A DNA stretch of 64,000 nt from CAVQBP01 sp963723205 (GTDB lineage: Bacteria > Bacteroidota > Ignavibacteria > Ignavibacteriales > Ignavibacteriaceae). Shown piece after piece: positions 1 to 8,957 of the stretch. The DNA lies in contig CAVRQC010000038.1 of NCBI GenBank assembly GCA_963723205.1, positions 310,001-374,000 of the forward strand, in the 5' to 3' direction. The number at the start of each line of letters is the position of its first letter. Position 1 is the first letter of the stretch. Position numbers and translations under genes: made by a program. The notes beneath the pieces are model-generated. The model was not told where the DNA came from. It saw only the letters and a program-made list of their open reading frames with translations, and searched no databases.

Positions 1-359
1 TGATCTTCTTCTGTTTTTGATTTATTCTTTTCTGCTATTTCTTTTTCTTTGTCTGCAGGTTTAACTTCATTATCTTCCGAAGTATTTTTTGCCTTGGGAA
101 GATTAACTTCCTTAACCTCTAGGTTTTTAGTTTCTGTTTGATTTTTTGGCTGCGGTTTTGAAACTTCTTCAATCTGTTTTATTTGTGTGCCGATTGCCCC
201 GGAAGAGCCAATTTCTCCAGAAGTTCCGAATGTTAATTCAACATATTCCTTGGGTTGATAATCCAGGCTAATTTTTATCAGTAAAAAAAGTCCCAGCAAG
301 ATAAGATGAATCAACAAGGAAAGAGAAAAAGACAAATGTTTTATTGAGTTATAAGTCAT
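1..359 (-). CDS. TonB-like periplasmic energy transducer, N-terminal part (runs off the window)
   Basis: Reading leftward from an ATG at 359, the frame stays open to the window edge, giving about 119 residues. It starts with a short cytoplasmic stretch and one hydrophobic segment (about residues 9-28, SFSLLIHLILLGLFLLIKIS). A Gly/Ser-rich stretch and a long Lys/Glu/Pro-rich, highly charged region follow. This is the layout of TonB/TolA N-termini: a membrane anchor followed by a periplasm-spanning linker. The C-terminal TonB domain would lie outside the window. It follows exbB and exbD on the same strand with a 10-base gap to exbD, which supports the role: carrying proton-motive energy to outer-membrane receptors. 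TolA is an alternative that the missing C-terminus would settle. Confidence 0.75.
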   Translation of the reverse strand, partial: MTYNSIKHLSFSLSLLIHLILLGLFLLIKISLDYQPKEYVELTFGTSGEIGSSGAIGTQIKQIEEVSKPQPKNQTETKNLEVKEVNLPKAKNTSEDNEVKPADKEKEIAEKNKSKTEED

Positions 360-369
360 TGTATATCTT

Positions 370-774
370 TTATAGTTTTTCCTTTTGAGTTTCAATAGTA
401 AACTTATCAATATTGGAAGCCTTTGCCGCATCAATTACTTTTATTACCAGGTCAACAGCAACGGTTTTATCAGCTCTTATAATAAGATTATCTTCCTTCG
501 ATGTCCCTTTTAACTTACTTAATTTTGCCGGTAATTCGTCAATACCTATTTCTTCATTGCCGGCATAAATTGCACCTCCCGAAGTCAAGGTTACAATTAA
601 TCTTGAAGGTGCAGACTGTTCATTTGTTTTAGATGAAGGCAGTTTCACCTTTACCCCGGTCTGTATTACAAACTGGGAAGTTAAAAGGAAAAAGATTAAA
701 AGAAGCATTACTATATCCGTTAATGACGAATATGAAAAAATGCTTAATGGTTCATTTGAAACTTGAAATTTCAT
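370..774 (-). CDS. exbD: ExbD/TolR-family biopolymer transport protein
   Basis: The product has 134 residues, the usual ExbD/TolR length. One N-terminal transmembrane helix (about residues 18-37) begins SLTDIVMLLLIFFLL. It contains the conserved membrane aspartate D20 that carries protons in this family. A periplasmic alpha/beta domain follows (LIVTLTSGGAIYAG, then LIIRADKTV), as in ExbD. The gene lies between exbB (upstream) and the TonB-like gene (downstream), so the three form an ExbB-ExbD-TonB inner-membrane motor. TolR is the alternative. The absence of pal and tolB nearby and the neighbouring beta-barrel gene favour the Ton type, but the sequence alone does not decide this. Confidence 0.9.
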   Translation of the reverse strand: MKFQVSNEPLSIFSYSSLTDIVMLLLIFFLLTSQFVIQTGVKVKLPSSKTNEQSAPSRLIVTLTSGGAIYAGNEEIGIDELPAKLSKLKGTSKEDNLIIRADKTVAVDLVIKVIDAAKASNIDKFTIETQKEKL

Positions 775-858
775 ATTAATTTCTCAATTATTTTCTATTA
801 TAAAATTGATATTTTCATCGTGATTTCCATTTTCCAATTACCATCTTCTATTTATCAT

Positions 859-1515
859 TTATATATCTATTTCAATTTCATCTTCATATTCTGAACTACC
901 GGTCGAAGTATCCTGGATAATATCAACTACATCATTTGCTACAGTTTCCATATCGCCGACTAACTTCTTCACAGCATTTAAAAAATAGTTATAGAATGCC
1001 AGAGCAGGAATACCGACAATTAATCCGAAAGCAGTTGTAATTAAAGCTTCCCAAATACCCCCCGCCAGATCGCTGGGATTAGCGGAACCCTGCAGATCCT
1101 GGATAGTCATAAATGTTGTAATCATACCTGTTACTGTTCCCAGGAATCCAAGCAAAGGAGCAATACCCGCGACAGTAGCTAAAATAGGCAAACCTTTTTC
1201 AAGCTTGCTTACTTCCTGCCTCCCTGCATTTTCAATTGCTTCCTGTACCCGTTCATGTCCGAGTTTATATTTTTTCAATCCTTTTCTGATTATGTTGGAC
1301 ACAGGAGAATTTTCTTGCATACAATGGCTTATTGCACCTGAAATATCCCGTTTCTTAATGAAACCTCTTATCCTAACCATGAAAGCAGGGATATTAATTT
1401 TAGCTTTTCTCAATACAATAAACCTGTCAATAATTACCATTAAGCCTATAACTGAGCAGGCTAAAATCAGCCACATTATAAAGCCGCCCTTCAAGAATAT
1501 TGAAAATAAATCCAT
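859..1515 (-). CDS. exbB: MotA/TolQ/ExbB proton channel family protein
   Basis: The product has 218 residues with three predicted membrane helices, near 12-30, about 110-135 and about 155-180, as in ExbB/TolQ. The motif APLLGFLGTVTGMI, at the start of the second helix, is the family signature, and the third helix carries the LITTAFGLIVGIPAL stretch that lines the proton path. The C-terminus is acidic (SSEYEDEIEIDI). The protein would form the pentameric channel around ExbD. It is followed after 84 bases by exbD, then by the TonB-like gene, and preceded by the HU-SPOR gene, all on the same strand. Confidence 0.92.
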   Translation of the reverse strand: MDLFSIFLKGGFIMWLILACSVIGLMVIIDRFIVLRKAKINIPAFMVRIRGFIKKRDISGAISHCMQENSPVSNIIRKGLKKYKLGHERVQEAIENAGRQEVSKLEKGLPILATVAGIAPLLGFLGTVTGMITTFMTIQDLQGSANPSDLAGGIWEALITTAFGLIVGIPALAFYNYFLNAVKKLVGDMETVANDVVDIIQDTSTGSSEYEDEIEIDI

Positions 1516-1599
1516 CTGTATTCCTTCAAGTTTAATTTTATAAAAATATCTTTATTTATTAATTACAATAATAATAGTAAATGCTAGTATATTTTAACT

Positions 1600-3135
1600 T
1601 TAATTATTCCGGACATATTTTTTGGCTTCTGCGAGAGAATTAAAATCACCAATGCGCACCCTGTAATAAGTATTACCACTATGTAAGATTACTCTTTCAA
1701 CAGAAGCATGATAACCTTCTTTTATTAAACGATTCATATGGTCTATTGCACTTGATTTATATTTCCAGGAAGAAACCTGAACAAAATAAATTTTTCCATC
1801 GGTAAAAATATAATGACCCAAATCTCTATAGGCGCCCTGCTTTACAGTAGGAATATCATTTTTATCAGCAGGTTTCTCAACGGCTGCTATTTCAGTATTC
1901 TTGATTCCTTTATAAACTGAAGAATCTATTCCATCGAACAGGAGACTTTCCTGATTTTTAGGTTCATAAGGATAATCAACCGGAATATCATAACTCCTTG
2001 CAATTTCAACCGGGTTTGATGCCGGAAGTAACTTTATGTTTTCTGAATTTCCTGAAATCTTGATGTTGTAGAAACGCAAAAAATAAATTGTAAGACCAAG
2101 TATCAATATAACAGCTATAGGGATAAATATTGTAGCTTTTGATTTTCTTTTGATTTTCTTTTGATAAGAAGATTTTTTCAGCGGTACAATTTTTTCTTTC
2201 TCTACCGGTTCTTTTTTACCTGAAAATTCTTTTGCACCGGTTCCGGGAATTGCAGTTTTTATTTTTTCTTTTTCCGGAATTTTATTTTTTTCATTTTCCT
2301 GTCCGGTTTCACCGTTTAATGCCGGTTGTAAATCTGATTCTACCGGTATATCTTCTTTTTTCTCATCACTCTTCGGTTTGTCAGAATTTGTTAAGGAATT
2401 GATCCTATTATATCTTACTTTATCATATCCTTTTTCATCAACTGTTTTAGATTCATCTTTCCCCTCTTTTACTACAATTATCGGTTTACTCTTGAAGAGC
2501 TTTCTATCATGAATTTTCTCTTCAATATCTTCCTTCAAACCGGCAGTAATTGAATCGATTTTTTGAAATTTATCCGGGTCTACTTTCTTTTCTTCCTCTT
2601 CTAAAACAGATTTAAAACTCGAAATATCTTCGAGCTTCTCAATTATTTTCATTCCCGGAATTTCAGCAGGAATTATAAATACTTCATCATTTAAATTATC
2701 TTTAATAACTTCGGATTTATTAAAAAAATTTTCAACTTTGGAATCAATAAAACTTAACAGCTCATTCCCGGAAGGAGGGATAAAAATACCGGAATCAATT
2801 TCATCACCCAAAGGGATCTCCATTTTTCTTAAGCTGGGGGAAAAAGAAAAATCACTCGGATGTAAAATATCAGCATCATTTGATATTAAAAAGACATTAT
2901 CTCCCCTCGATGCTCTTTTGTTTTCTGAAAAAACAATACCTTTTAACTGAACACCGCTTGCAGAACTTCTTATATTTTTAATATGAAGAAAACCTATGGC
3001 TTCTAATTTTAAAATATCACCAGGTTTAAATTCAAGTAGGAGTCTTTTAACAAATGAATCAAAGAATAACTGCCCTTCAGGTTCATTTATACCTGCATGT
3101 TTACATATTTTCTTTATGATTTCTGAATTTGTCAT
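1600..3135 (-). CDS. HU-like DNA-binding domain / transmembrane / SPOR domain fusion protein
   Basis: The product has 511 residues in three parts. Residues about 1-75 resemble the HU/IHF-like domain found in Bacteroidota SPOR proteins (TNSEIIKKICKHAGI, then a beta-hairpin around LEAIGFLHIKN). Residues 76-330 are a low-complexity Lys/Glu/Pro-rich linker. A single membrane helix lies at about 333-353 (IFIPIAVILILGLTIYFL). The last 65 residues are a SPOR domain (IYFVQVSSWKYKSSA, then YYRVRIGDFNSLAEA), which in known proteins binds denuded septal glycan. The predicted topology puts the HU-like part in the cytoplasm and SPOR in the periplasm, so the protein could link nucleoid and division septum. 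That role is inference. It sits between a beta-barrel gene and exbB in one operon. Confidence 0.8.
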   Translation of the reverse strand: MTNSEIIKKICKHAGINEPEGQLFFDSFVKRLLLEFKPGDILKLEAIGFLHIKNIRSSASGVQLKGIVFSENKRASRGDNVFLISNDADILHPSDFSFSPSLRKMEIPLGDEIDSGIFIPPSGNELLSFIDSKVENFFNKSEVIKDNLNDEVFIIPAEIPGMKIIEKLEDISSFKSVLEEEEKKVDPDKFQKIDSITAGLKEDIEEKIHDRKLFKSKPIIVVKEGKDESKTVDEKGYDKVRYNRINSLTNSDKPKSDEKKEDIPVESDLQPALNGETGQENEKNKIPEKEKIKTAIPGTGAKEFSGKKEPVEKEKIVPLKKSSYQKKIKRKSKATIFIPIAVILILGLTIYFLRFYNIKISGNSENIKLLPASNPVEIARSYDIPVDYPYEPKNQESLLFDGIDSSVYKGIKNTEIAAVEKPADKNDIPTVKQGAYRDLGHYIFTDGKIYFVQVSSWKYKSSAIDHMNRLIKEGYHASVERVILHSGNTYYRVRIGDFNSLAEAKKYVRNN

Positions 3136-3166
3136 ATCTTATAATCAGTGTCTGGTTACAATATAA

Positions 3167-4768
3167 TCACCATTGATAGCTGAAACCCCCGATAACATTC
3201 AACGGCGGTTCCTTATAATTTTTCCATAAATAATTATTATAATTAAATAAATTCAATACTTCAAGAGTTAAATGGAACCGGGAGAATACCAGGTATTTAA
3301 ATTTCAATCCTGCATCAAAATATGGATTTATCGATTTGGTATTTTTTATATCGGTATATTGCTTTGAATAATAATTTATACTTGCCTGAGTGCTTAATTT
3401 ATTATCAAAGAAATCATAACCGTAAACCACTGAAATTTCAGACTGCGGATAATACGGGACTATATTACCATCACTATTCTTTGTATTGTTCAGTTTTGCA
3501 TTAGCATAAAAAATTCCGTAAGGTCCGCGGTGAAAAAGGAAATTAATAAAAGCAGTATAACTATTTGCTCCAGTCAATGCAACTGCAAATTTCCCGGAGT
3601 CATTTGCATCGGTAAAATATGGTAAGTTATCTGCATTATAATAATCCACACCGCCGTCTATTTCAAAATACTCATTATATTCGTATTTCAGCATTCCGTG
3701 TAAAGCAAATTTCTTTTTCAAAAAAACATTTGCGGTATTAGCAGGAATATTAAACCGGTTTTCTCTAAGGAAATCTCCATTGCTTATAAATTCTGCATGC
3801 GGATTTATTTCACCGAATAATGATAAATTTTTGTTAAATTTCATCGCTATAGCGCCATACGGCATGAAGAAACTTGAATTATTTGATTTAGCATAGTTAA
3901 ATCCAAATTTCACTTTCATAAGGCTTGAGATATTTAGACCAACCAGAGGGCGAATATTAAAAAACTTATCGAAGTAAACATTTTCCGGAGGTTGAGGGGA
4001 AATCGTTAAAAACTGGTTTTTAAATACTAAATCAGCACCTAAGCTGAATGAAGAAAATTTAGCTTCGGTATATGCCGAAAAGTTTAACAAATTTTCGGTA
4101 AATGTTTCTTTAGATAGAGATGTATACCGGTTGGAAATCTTTGCGTCAATAATAAAACTTCTATTAATCAGATTATTAATATCGAAAGAGAAATCTCCTG
4201 TATTTAAATCCCTGACGAGTTCGGGTGTATTAGATCCGTAAAATTTAAAAGCTGATACGCCATAGTTACCATGCAGTTTTAATTTCGTACCTCCAAAGAA
4301 AGGTGCATCGTTATCTATAAAATAGGAAAAATTAATTCCTCCATCCCACTCGGATTTACTCGCATTACTTATATAGTTTAACCTGTTATTTCCATTAAAA
4401 TAGCTGTTAAATATACCATTGGAAAAAGGAATTGAATAAACAGCTTTTGCTTCCGGGAGAGTGTAAGCACCCACACCAAGCTCAAAATAACCGTTGTATA
4501 TGTTTAACGAATCTGTCAAATCAAGTTTATTTGATATAGGATTTGTTATATCCTGTATTCCAAGATCATCAGGAGAATAGTTTGGTTTAAAAAAATCTTT
4601 GGAAATTGTCGGGACAACATCAGGCTTTATTTTTTTTGCTTTTTGTATAGATACAATGTCCCTGCCTGTAATTACAAAATCAGGAAGCTCAACGTTTGGG
4701 TTACCCTTATCCTGCGCCAGGGATATTAAAGAAACAAATAAAACCAGAAAAAATATTTTTTTAATCAT
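3167..4768 (-). CDS. Outer-membrane beta-barrel protein (TonB-receptor-like)
   Basis: The product has 533 residues with a signal peptide (MIKKIFFLVLFVSLISLAQ), a short N-terminal segment (ELPDFVITGRDIV) and then many alternating amphipathic strands rich in Asn, Tyr, Phe and Gly. It ends in an aromatic residue (FSYQW), as barrel proteins recognised by the BAM complex do. The C-terminal half (AGLKFKYLVFSRFHLTLEVL) reads like the last strands of TonB-dependent receptors, but I see no clear plug domain and the protein is shorter than a classical receptor. Its start overlaps the end of the upstream TPR gene by 4 bases (ATGA), so translation is probably coupled. It may be the outer-membrane partner of the TonB/ExbBD motor downstream. 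The substrate is unknown. Confidence 0.7.
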   Translation of the reverse strand: MIKKIFFLVLFVSLISLAQDKGNPNVELPDFVITGRDIVSIQKAKKIKPDVVPTISKDFFKPNYSPDDLGIQDITNPISNKLDLTDSLNIYNGYFELGVGAYTLPEAKAVYSIPFSNGIFNSYFNGNNRLNYISNASKSEWDGGINFSYFIDNDAPFFGGTKLKLHGNYGVSAFKFYGSNTPELVRDLNTGDFSFDINNLINRSFIIDAKISNRYTSLSKETFTENLLNFSAYTEAKFSSFSLGADLVFKNQFLTISPQPPENVYFDKFFNIRPLVGLNISSLMKVKFGFNYAKSNNSSFFMPYGAIAMKFNKNLSLFGEINPHAEFISNGDFLRENRFNIPANTANVFLKKKFALHGMLKYEYNEYFEIDGGVDYYNADNLPYFTDANDSGKFAVALTGANSYTAFINFLFHRGPYGIFYANAKLNNTKNSDGNIVPYYPQSEISVVYGYDFFDNKLSTQASINYYSKQYTDIKNTKSINPYFDAGLKFKYLVFSRFHLTLEVLNLFNYNNYLWKNYKEPPLNVIGGFSYQW

Positions 4769-7740
4769 TCAATTTCCCTCAGCTTTTTCTGAGCTTCTTT
4801 ACCATAATCATCACCCTTATGCTTTGAAAGAACAGCCCTGTAAATATCTTTCGCATTTTTATAATCTTTTATTTTAGTATAACATTCTCCAAGCTTTATG
4901 TACGATTTAGTTAACCATTCATCATAACCTGAAAAAATAGTTCGGACTCTTACGAAAGCTGTAATTGCGTCGGTGATTTTATCCTGTTCAAAAAGTGATA
5001 ATCCGTAATAATATTGAGCTTTTGCACCTAGTTCATCGCTCCTGGTTTCCGCCAGATTCTGGAAATATGAATCTGCATTATCATAATGATCAGCAGCAAG
5101 TTCAATCAGACCTAATTCGAACTTGGATTTGTCGGCAAATATTGATGCCGGATAATCTGATATAAGCTGAGCAAAAACTGCATATGCACCATCAAAATTT
5201 TTATTATTAGTTAATGTCACACCCTTCATAAATAAAATTTCAGGCAATCTCGGTGATTTTGATAAAAGGCCAATTGCTTTATTAAATACAACTAATGTTG
5301 AATCATATTTCTTAAGATTGTTATAAGTATTTCCTATCTCAATTACTGCACCTGCAGCCGATTCACTTTTAGGATAATCATTTAATACTTTTTTAAAGTT
5401 ATAAATTGCTTCTTCATCCTGGTTTAAATTCTCTGCGCTTTTCCCTACCCAATAATAAGCTGCAGGGATTAATTTACTCTTTGGAAAGTCGGCGATAAAC
5501 TCTTTATAGCTTGTCTCTGCTTCATCGTACTTTTTTTCGCTATAATAGATATCCCCTTTCTTAAAGAAAATCTGATCGGCATAGTTTGCACCAGGATTTT
5601 TCTTTACAAACCTGTCAATTAATTCAATAGCTTTCTCAGGCTGGTCCTTGGCAACATATGAGTATTGTATACCGTTTATTGCATCAAATACATAACTTGA
5701 CGATGGATATCTTGTTAACACAATTTGATAACTTACTATGGCAGAATCATATTTTGCCATATTGAAATAAGCATCTCCTATTGAATAATAGACAATAGGA
5801 CCAAGAGATGAGTTGGGATATGCCTTCAATACATTTCTATAATTTGCAACGGCTTCTTTAAAGTTGCTTTCTTTAAAGTTAATCCATCCAACTACAAATA
5901 ATGAACGATCTGCATATTGTGTATTTGGAAACTTCTGCTGAATATTTCTGAATTCGGTAATTGCTTCATTAGTGTTACCTGCTTTAAATAAAGCCTGTGC
6001 ATATTGATAGTAGGTATAAGGATCGTTCATCGTAGGTCTATCAAAATTGAAAATATTCTTATATACCCTGCTTGCAGAAGCAAAATTCTTATTACCGTAA
6101 TAACTATCAGCCAACCTTAACTGCGCATCCAATTTTTTATTGTCGTTTGGATAACGTTTAATAAAATCGGAGAATACAGAGGCAGAACTTGAATAATCTT
6201 TTAAATTTAAATAGGTATAAGCTTTCCCGTACAAAGCCATATTTCCAACTTCCGGGTTCGATAGATTAACAGCACTATATTTTTTTAATGCAGCAGAATA
6301 ATTACCGAGGCTATAATTTGATTCTGCCATATAAAAATTGACTTTATCTTTCTCAAAACCTGGATCCTTGGAATTAACATCTGACAAATATGCCAACGCA
6401 TCTTTATATTGACCTAAATAATAATATGCAACACCTAAACCAAGTTCTACCCTGTTTTGAAGTTCCTGTGAAATACCTGGAACGTCGAGTGCGGTCTGAA
6501 AATCATTCTTTGCTGCCATATATTCTTTTTTATTCAGACCAATTTCCCCTCTTAAAGTAAGTGCTTTGACTTTTACAGAATTATCTGAAGATAATGTCGA
6601 TGAGTTAAGATATTTCTGAGCATTCTCTAACTTATTATCATCAAAATAAACAACGCCCATCTGGTACTTTGCATTACTTGCTAATTCACTATCCGGATAT
6701 TTATCCAGAAAGCTTTTATATAATTTGAATGCTTCACTGTTCTGTCCTGAATATCTTTTAGCTTCTGCTTTCCAGAAAAAGGACTTAACTGCTATACTAT
6801 CGTCACCTTCCGATAATGCATTAAAAACATTATATGCATCACTATAATCTTTTTGCTGAAAATATGACCAGCCCAATCCGTATTTTGCTTCCCTTGCAAA
6901 ACTTGAAGAAGGAAATTTCTCAATAATTTCTCTATAAGCTTTTTCGGCATTTTTATAATCATTAACACGGTAATAAGAATTAGCCAACAAATAAATACTC
7001 TGACTGTAAAGTTCCGGTGGAATTGTTTCTAATTCAGGATTCTTTAACTCAAGAATCGTAGATTGGTATTCTTTCAATTTGAAATATGAAATCCCGATTC
7101 TAATATGAGCGGATGGAACAAGGGGGCTATTGCTGTGATATGATAATAATTGGTCGTAATACTTAACTGCATTTTTATAATCACCTATTTTTTCATAAGT
7201 GGAGGCTAAGGTGTAAATTGAATAATCAACAAACTTATTATTTCTTTTATTTGTAACTGCTTCGGTTAAAAATTTTATTGCTTCGTCTTCTTTACCTTCT
7301 TTAGTAAAAGATTCTCCAATCCAGTATAAAGAAGAACCTGTATGATCACTTTCGGGATAATCCGCTAACAGGAGCTGAAGCCTGGCTCTGCTCTCGGAAT
7401 ATTTCGCCTGGTTAAAATAAATAAGACCTAATTTATAAAGGGCTTCATGCCTGAAGTTTGTAAAGTCATAATTATTAACCAGAAATTCAAACCCGGCTTC
7501 TGCACCTTCTTCTTCTCCTAAATTTAATAAAGCGTCTGCCGAATAATATTTAGCTGCGGCATATTTTTCATCAATTAAACTGTAACCTTTTAAAAAGTCC
7601 GAAAACAAATAATAGGCTTCTGCAAATTCACCCGAGTGATAAGCATCCATTGCCTCTTTGTATTTCTCTGAAACAGAACCTGCAGCAGATACTTGTGCCG
7701 CAAAAAGAAAGACAGGAATTAATAAAAATAATTTTTTCAT
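4765..7740 (-). CDS. Large periplasmic TPR-repeat protein
   Basis: The product has 991 residues with a signal peptide (MKKLFLLIPVFLFAAQVSA). Almost the whole chain is tetratricopeptide repeats of about 34-37 residues, with recurring units such as Y-x-x-A-x-x-x-Y and F-x-x-x-[IL]-x-x-[FY]-P-x-S. The first part resembles YbgF/CpoB and BamD-type repeats (ALYKLGLIYFNQAKYSESRA). Such proteins act as scaffolds in the periplasm. The gene follows the DUF92 gene after 6 bases and overlaps the beta-barrel gene by 4 bases, so it belongs to the same envelope operon as the HU-SPOR and ExbBD-TonB genes. A tethering role between peptidoglycan, the motor and the outer membrane is plausible but is inference. 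Confidence 0.8.
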   Translation of the reverse strand: MKKLFLLIPVFLFAAQVSAAGSVSEKYKEAMDAYHSGEFAEAYYLFSDFLKGYSLIDEKYAAAKYYSADALLNLGEEEGAEAGFEFLVNNYDFTNFRHEALYKLGLIYFNQAKYSESRARLQLLLADYPESDHTGSSLYWIGESFTKEGKEDEAIKFLTEAVTNKRNNKFVDYSIYTLASTYEKIGDYKNAVKYYDQLLSYHSNSPLVPSAHIRIGISYFKLKEYQSTILELKNPELETIPPELYSQSIYLLANSYYRVNDYKNAEKAYREIIEKFPSSSFAREAKYGLGWSYFQQKDYSDAYNVFNALSEGDDSIAVKSFFWKAEAKRYSGQNSEAFKLYKSFLDKYPDSELASNAKYQMGVVYFDDNKLENAQKYLNSSTLSSDNSVKVKALTLRGEIGLNKKEYMAAKNDFQTALDVPGISQELQNRVELGLGVAYYYLGQYKDALAYLSDVNSKDPGFEKDKVNFYMAESNYSLGNYSAALKKYSAVNLSNPEVGNMALYGKAYTYLNLKDYSSSASVFSDFIKRYPNDNKKLDAQLRLADSYYGNKNFASASRVYKNIFNFDRPTMNDPYTYYQYAQALFKAGNTNEAITEFRNIQQKFPNTQYADRSLFVVGWINFKESNFKEAVANYRNVLKAYPNSSLGPIVYYSIGDAYFNMAKYDSAIVSYQIVLTRYPSSSYVFDAINGIQYSYVAKDQPEKAIELIDRFVKKNPGANYADQIFFKKGDIYYSEKKYDEAETSYKEFIADFPKSKLIPAAYYWVGKSAENLNQDEEAIYNFKKVLNDYPKSESAAGAVIEIGNTYNNLKKYDSTLVVFNKAIGLLSKSPRLPEILFMKGVTLTNNKNFDGAYAVFAQLISDYPASIFADKSKFELGLIELAADHYDNADSYFQNLAETRSDELGAKAQYYYGLSLFEQDKITDAITAFVRVRTIFSGYDEWLTKSYIKLGECYTKIKDYKNAKDIYRAVLSKHKGDDYGKEAQKKLREIE

Positions 7741-7746
7741 TTCAAT

Positions 7747-8616
7747 TTAAAATATTTCTATAAATAAAAAGCCAAACAAGCCACCTATTACTGCCGTTGC
7801 AAAATTCACGGTATCATTGTTCATCCACTTAAATCCTTTTATTAAAACAGCAGATTTACTGCAGTGAAAAGATTTTTCAACAATTTCAGAACAAACATTA
7901 CATTTATATTTGGCTTGCATAGAGGAACCAAGAATACTAACAGAAAAATTTCCAATAATTCCTGCAAATATAATAAAGATTATATAATAGAAATTTTTAA
8001 CATTCAACCAGAAGATCGAAGACAGAGCAATTATTGCTGCACCAACTACGCCAGCTAAAGTTCCGGCTAAAGAAATTCCACCTGAATTTCCCCGTTCTAC
8101 AACTTTAAACGATAAAATGTCCACTGTTTTCGTGCCTTTGATAGTTCCGATTTCAGTTGACCAGGTATCCGCACAAACTGCTGCTATAGATGAGACGAAA
8201 CAAATGTAAAAAAGTTGTGACGGAAAGAAATAATTTATTATTACTAAAATCCCTCCCAAACCTCCATTAGCAAATACCTGCAAATGATTTCTGGGTGAAA
8301 ATTTATTTAAATGTTTCTCGGATGTTTTTATACTTATTCTTTTTATTTTGGATAATAAACTGGAAAAAACAAAAAATACTAAAATTGGGACTGTCCAGTT
8401 CAACCCGCCTAATCCGAAGATTACAATTGCAAGCAAAAAGACAGCAAAAGCACCTTTTGAGCTTAAAAACTTAAGTTTATATGATAAGATTGAAATTATC
8501 AAGGAAAGAAAATAAGTTAGCAGATAATAAGAAACTGCAGATTTATCGAAAGAGATAGGAAGAATAATTAATGTTAAAAACGGAAGAATTTTAATGCTAT
8601 TTCTCTCCTGTTCCAT
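7747..8616 (-). CDS. DUF92 family integral membrane protein
   Basis: The product has 289 residues and is very hydrophobic, with about six to seven membrane segments. Typical DUF92 blocks are visible: LQVFANGGLGGILV, then CADTWSTEIGTIKG, then VVERGNSGGISLAGTLAGVVGA. A small Cys-containing loop (KCNVCSEIVEKSFHC) lies between later helices. Members of this family include the plant phytyl-phosphate kinase VTE6 and human TMEM19; bacterial members are mostly uncharacterised, so a prenyl- or polyprenyl-phosphate role is only a possibility. It is the first gene of the operon that continues into the TPR, beta-barrel and TonB-motor genes. Confidence 0.8.
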   Translation of the reverse strand: MEQERNSIKILPFLTLIILPISFDKSAVSYYLLTYFLSLIISILSYKLKFLSSKGAFAVFLLAIVIFGLGGLNWTVPILVFFVFSSLLSKIKRISIKTSEKHLNKFSPRNHLQVFANGGLGGILVIINYFFPSQLFYICFVSSIAAVCADTWSTEIGTIKGTKTVDILSFKVVERGNSGGISLAGTLAGVVGAAIIALSSIFWLNVKNFYYIIFIIFAGIIGNFSVSILGSSMQAKYKCNVCSEIVEKSFHCSKSAVLIKGFKWMNNDTVNFATAVIGGLFGFLFIEIF

Positions 8617-8807
8617 TCTATTTGTCAGGAATATAAAGATCTTATATTAAAGAAAATATTTCCGTAAATATACCTTTTAATTTTTCATAATGTCAAGTCA
8701 TTTAAAGAAATATAGGAATTTCTTAAAGCAGAATATTAAGAAAATAAACAGAATATATGATTTCGGATGACGGAATATTGATTACATATTAAAACACCTA
8801 ATTGGGT

Positions 8808-8840
8808 ATATTTTTAATATATTTTTAATATATTTTTGAT
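8808..8840. repeat. Three tandem copies of an 11-base AT-rich unit
   Basis: The unit atatttttaat occurs at 8808-8818 and 8819-8829, and with one changed base (atatttttgat) at 8830-8840. It lies in the 340-base gap between the DUF92 gene and the next upstream TPR gene, just upstream of the envelope operon start. It could be simple replication slippage or a bent or UP-element-like sequence; no function can be assigned. The rest of that gap holds a terminator (8905-8937) and no convincing gene. Confidence 0.7.
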
Positions 8841-8904
8841 AAAGAATTTATCATTGGAAAAACTGAACTTCGGTTGGCTGTTTCACTTTCGTTATAAAAT
8901 AGAA

Positions 8905-8937
8905 AACCCTCTAAATACTCCAGATATTCAGAGGGTT
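8905..8937 (-). terminator. Rho-independent terminator of the 255-residue TPR gene
   Basis: The inverted repeat AACCCTCT (8905-8912) / AGAGGGTT (8930-8937) encloses a 17-base loop. On the minus strand it is followed by a T-rich run (TTCTATTTT). It begins about 20 bases after the stop of the TPR gene at 8958. Confidence 0.7.
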
Positions 8938-8957
8938 GAATAAAAATCAGAGAAAAA

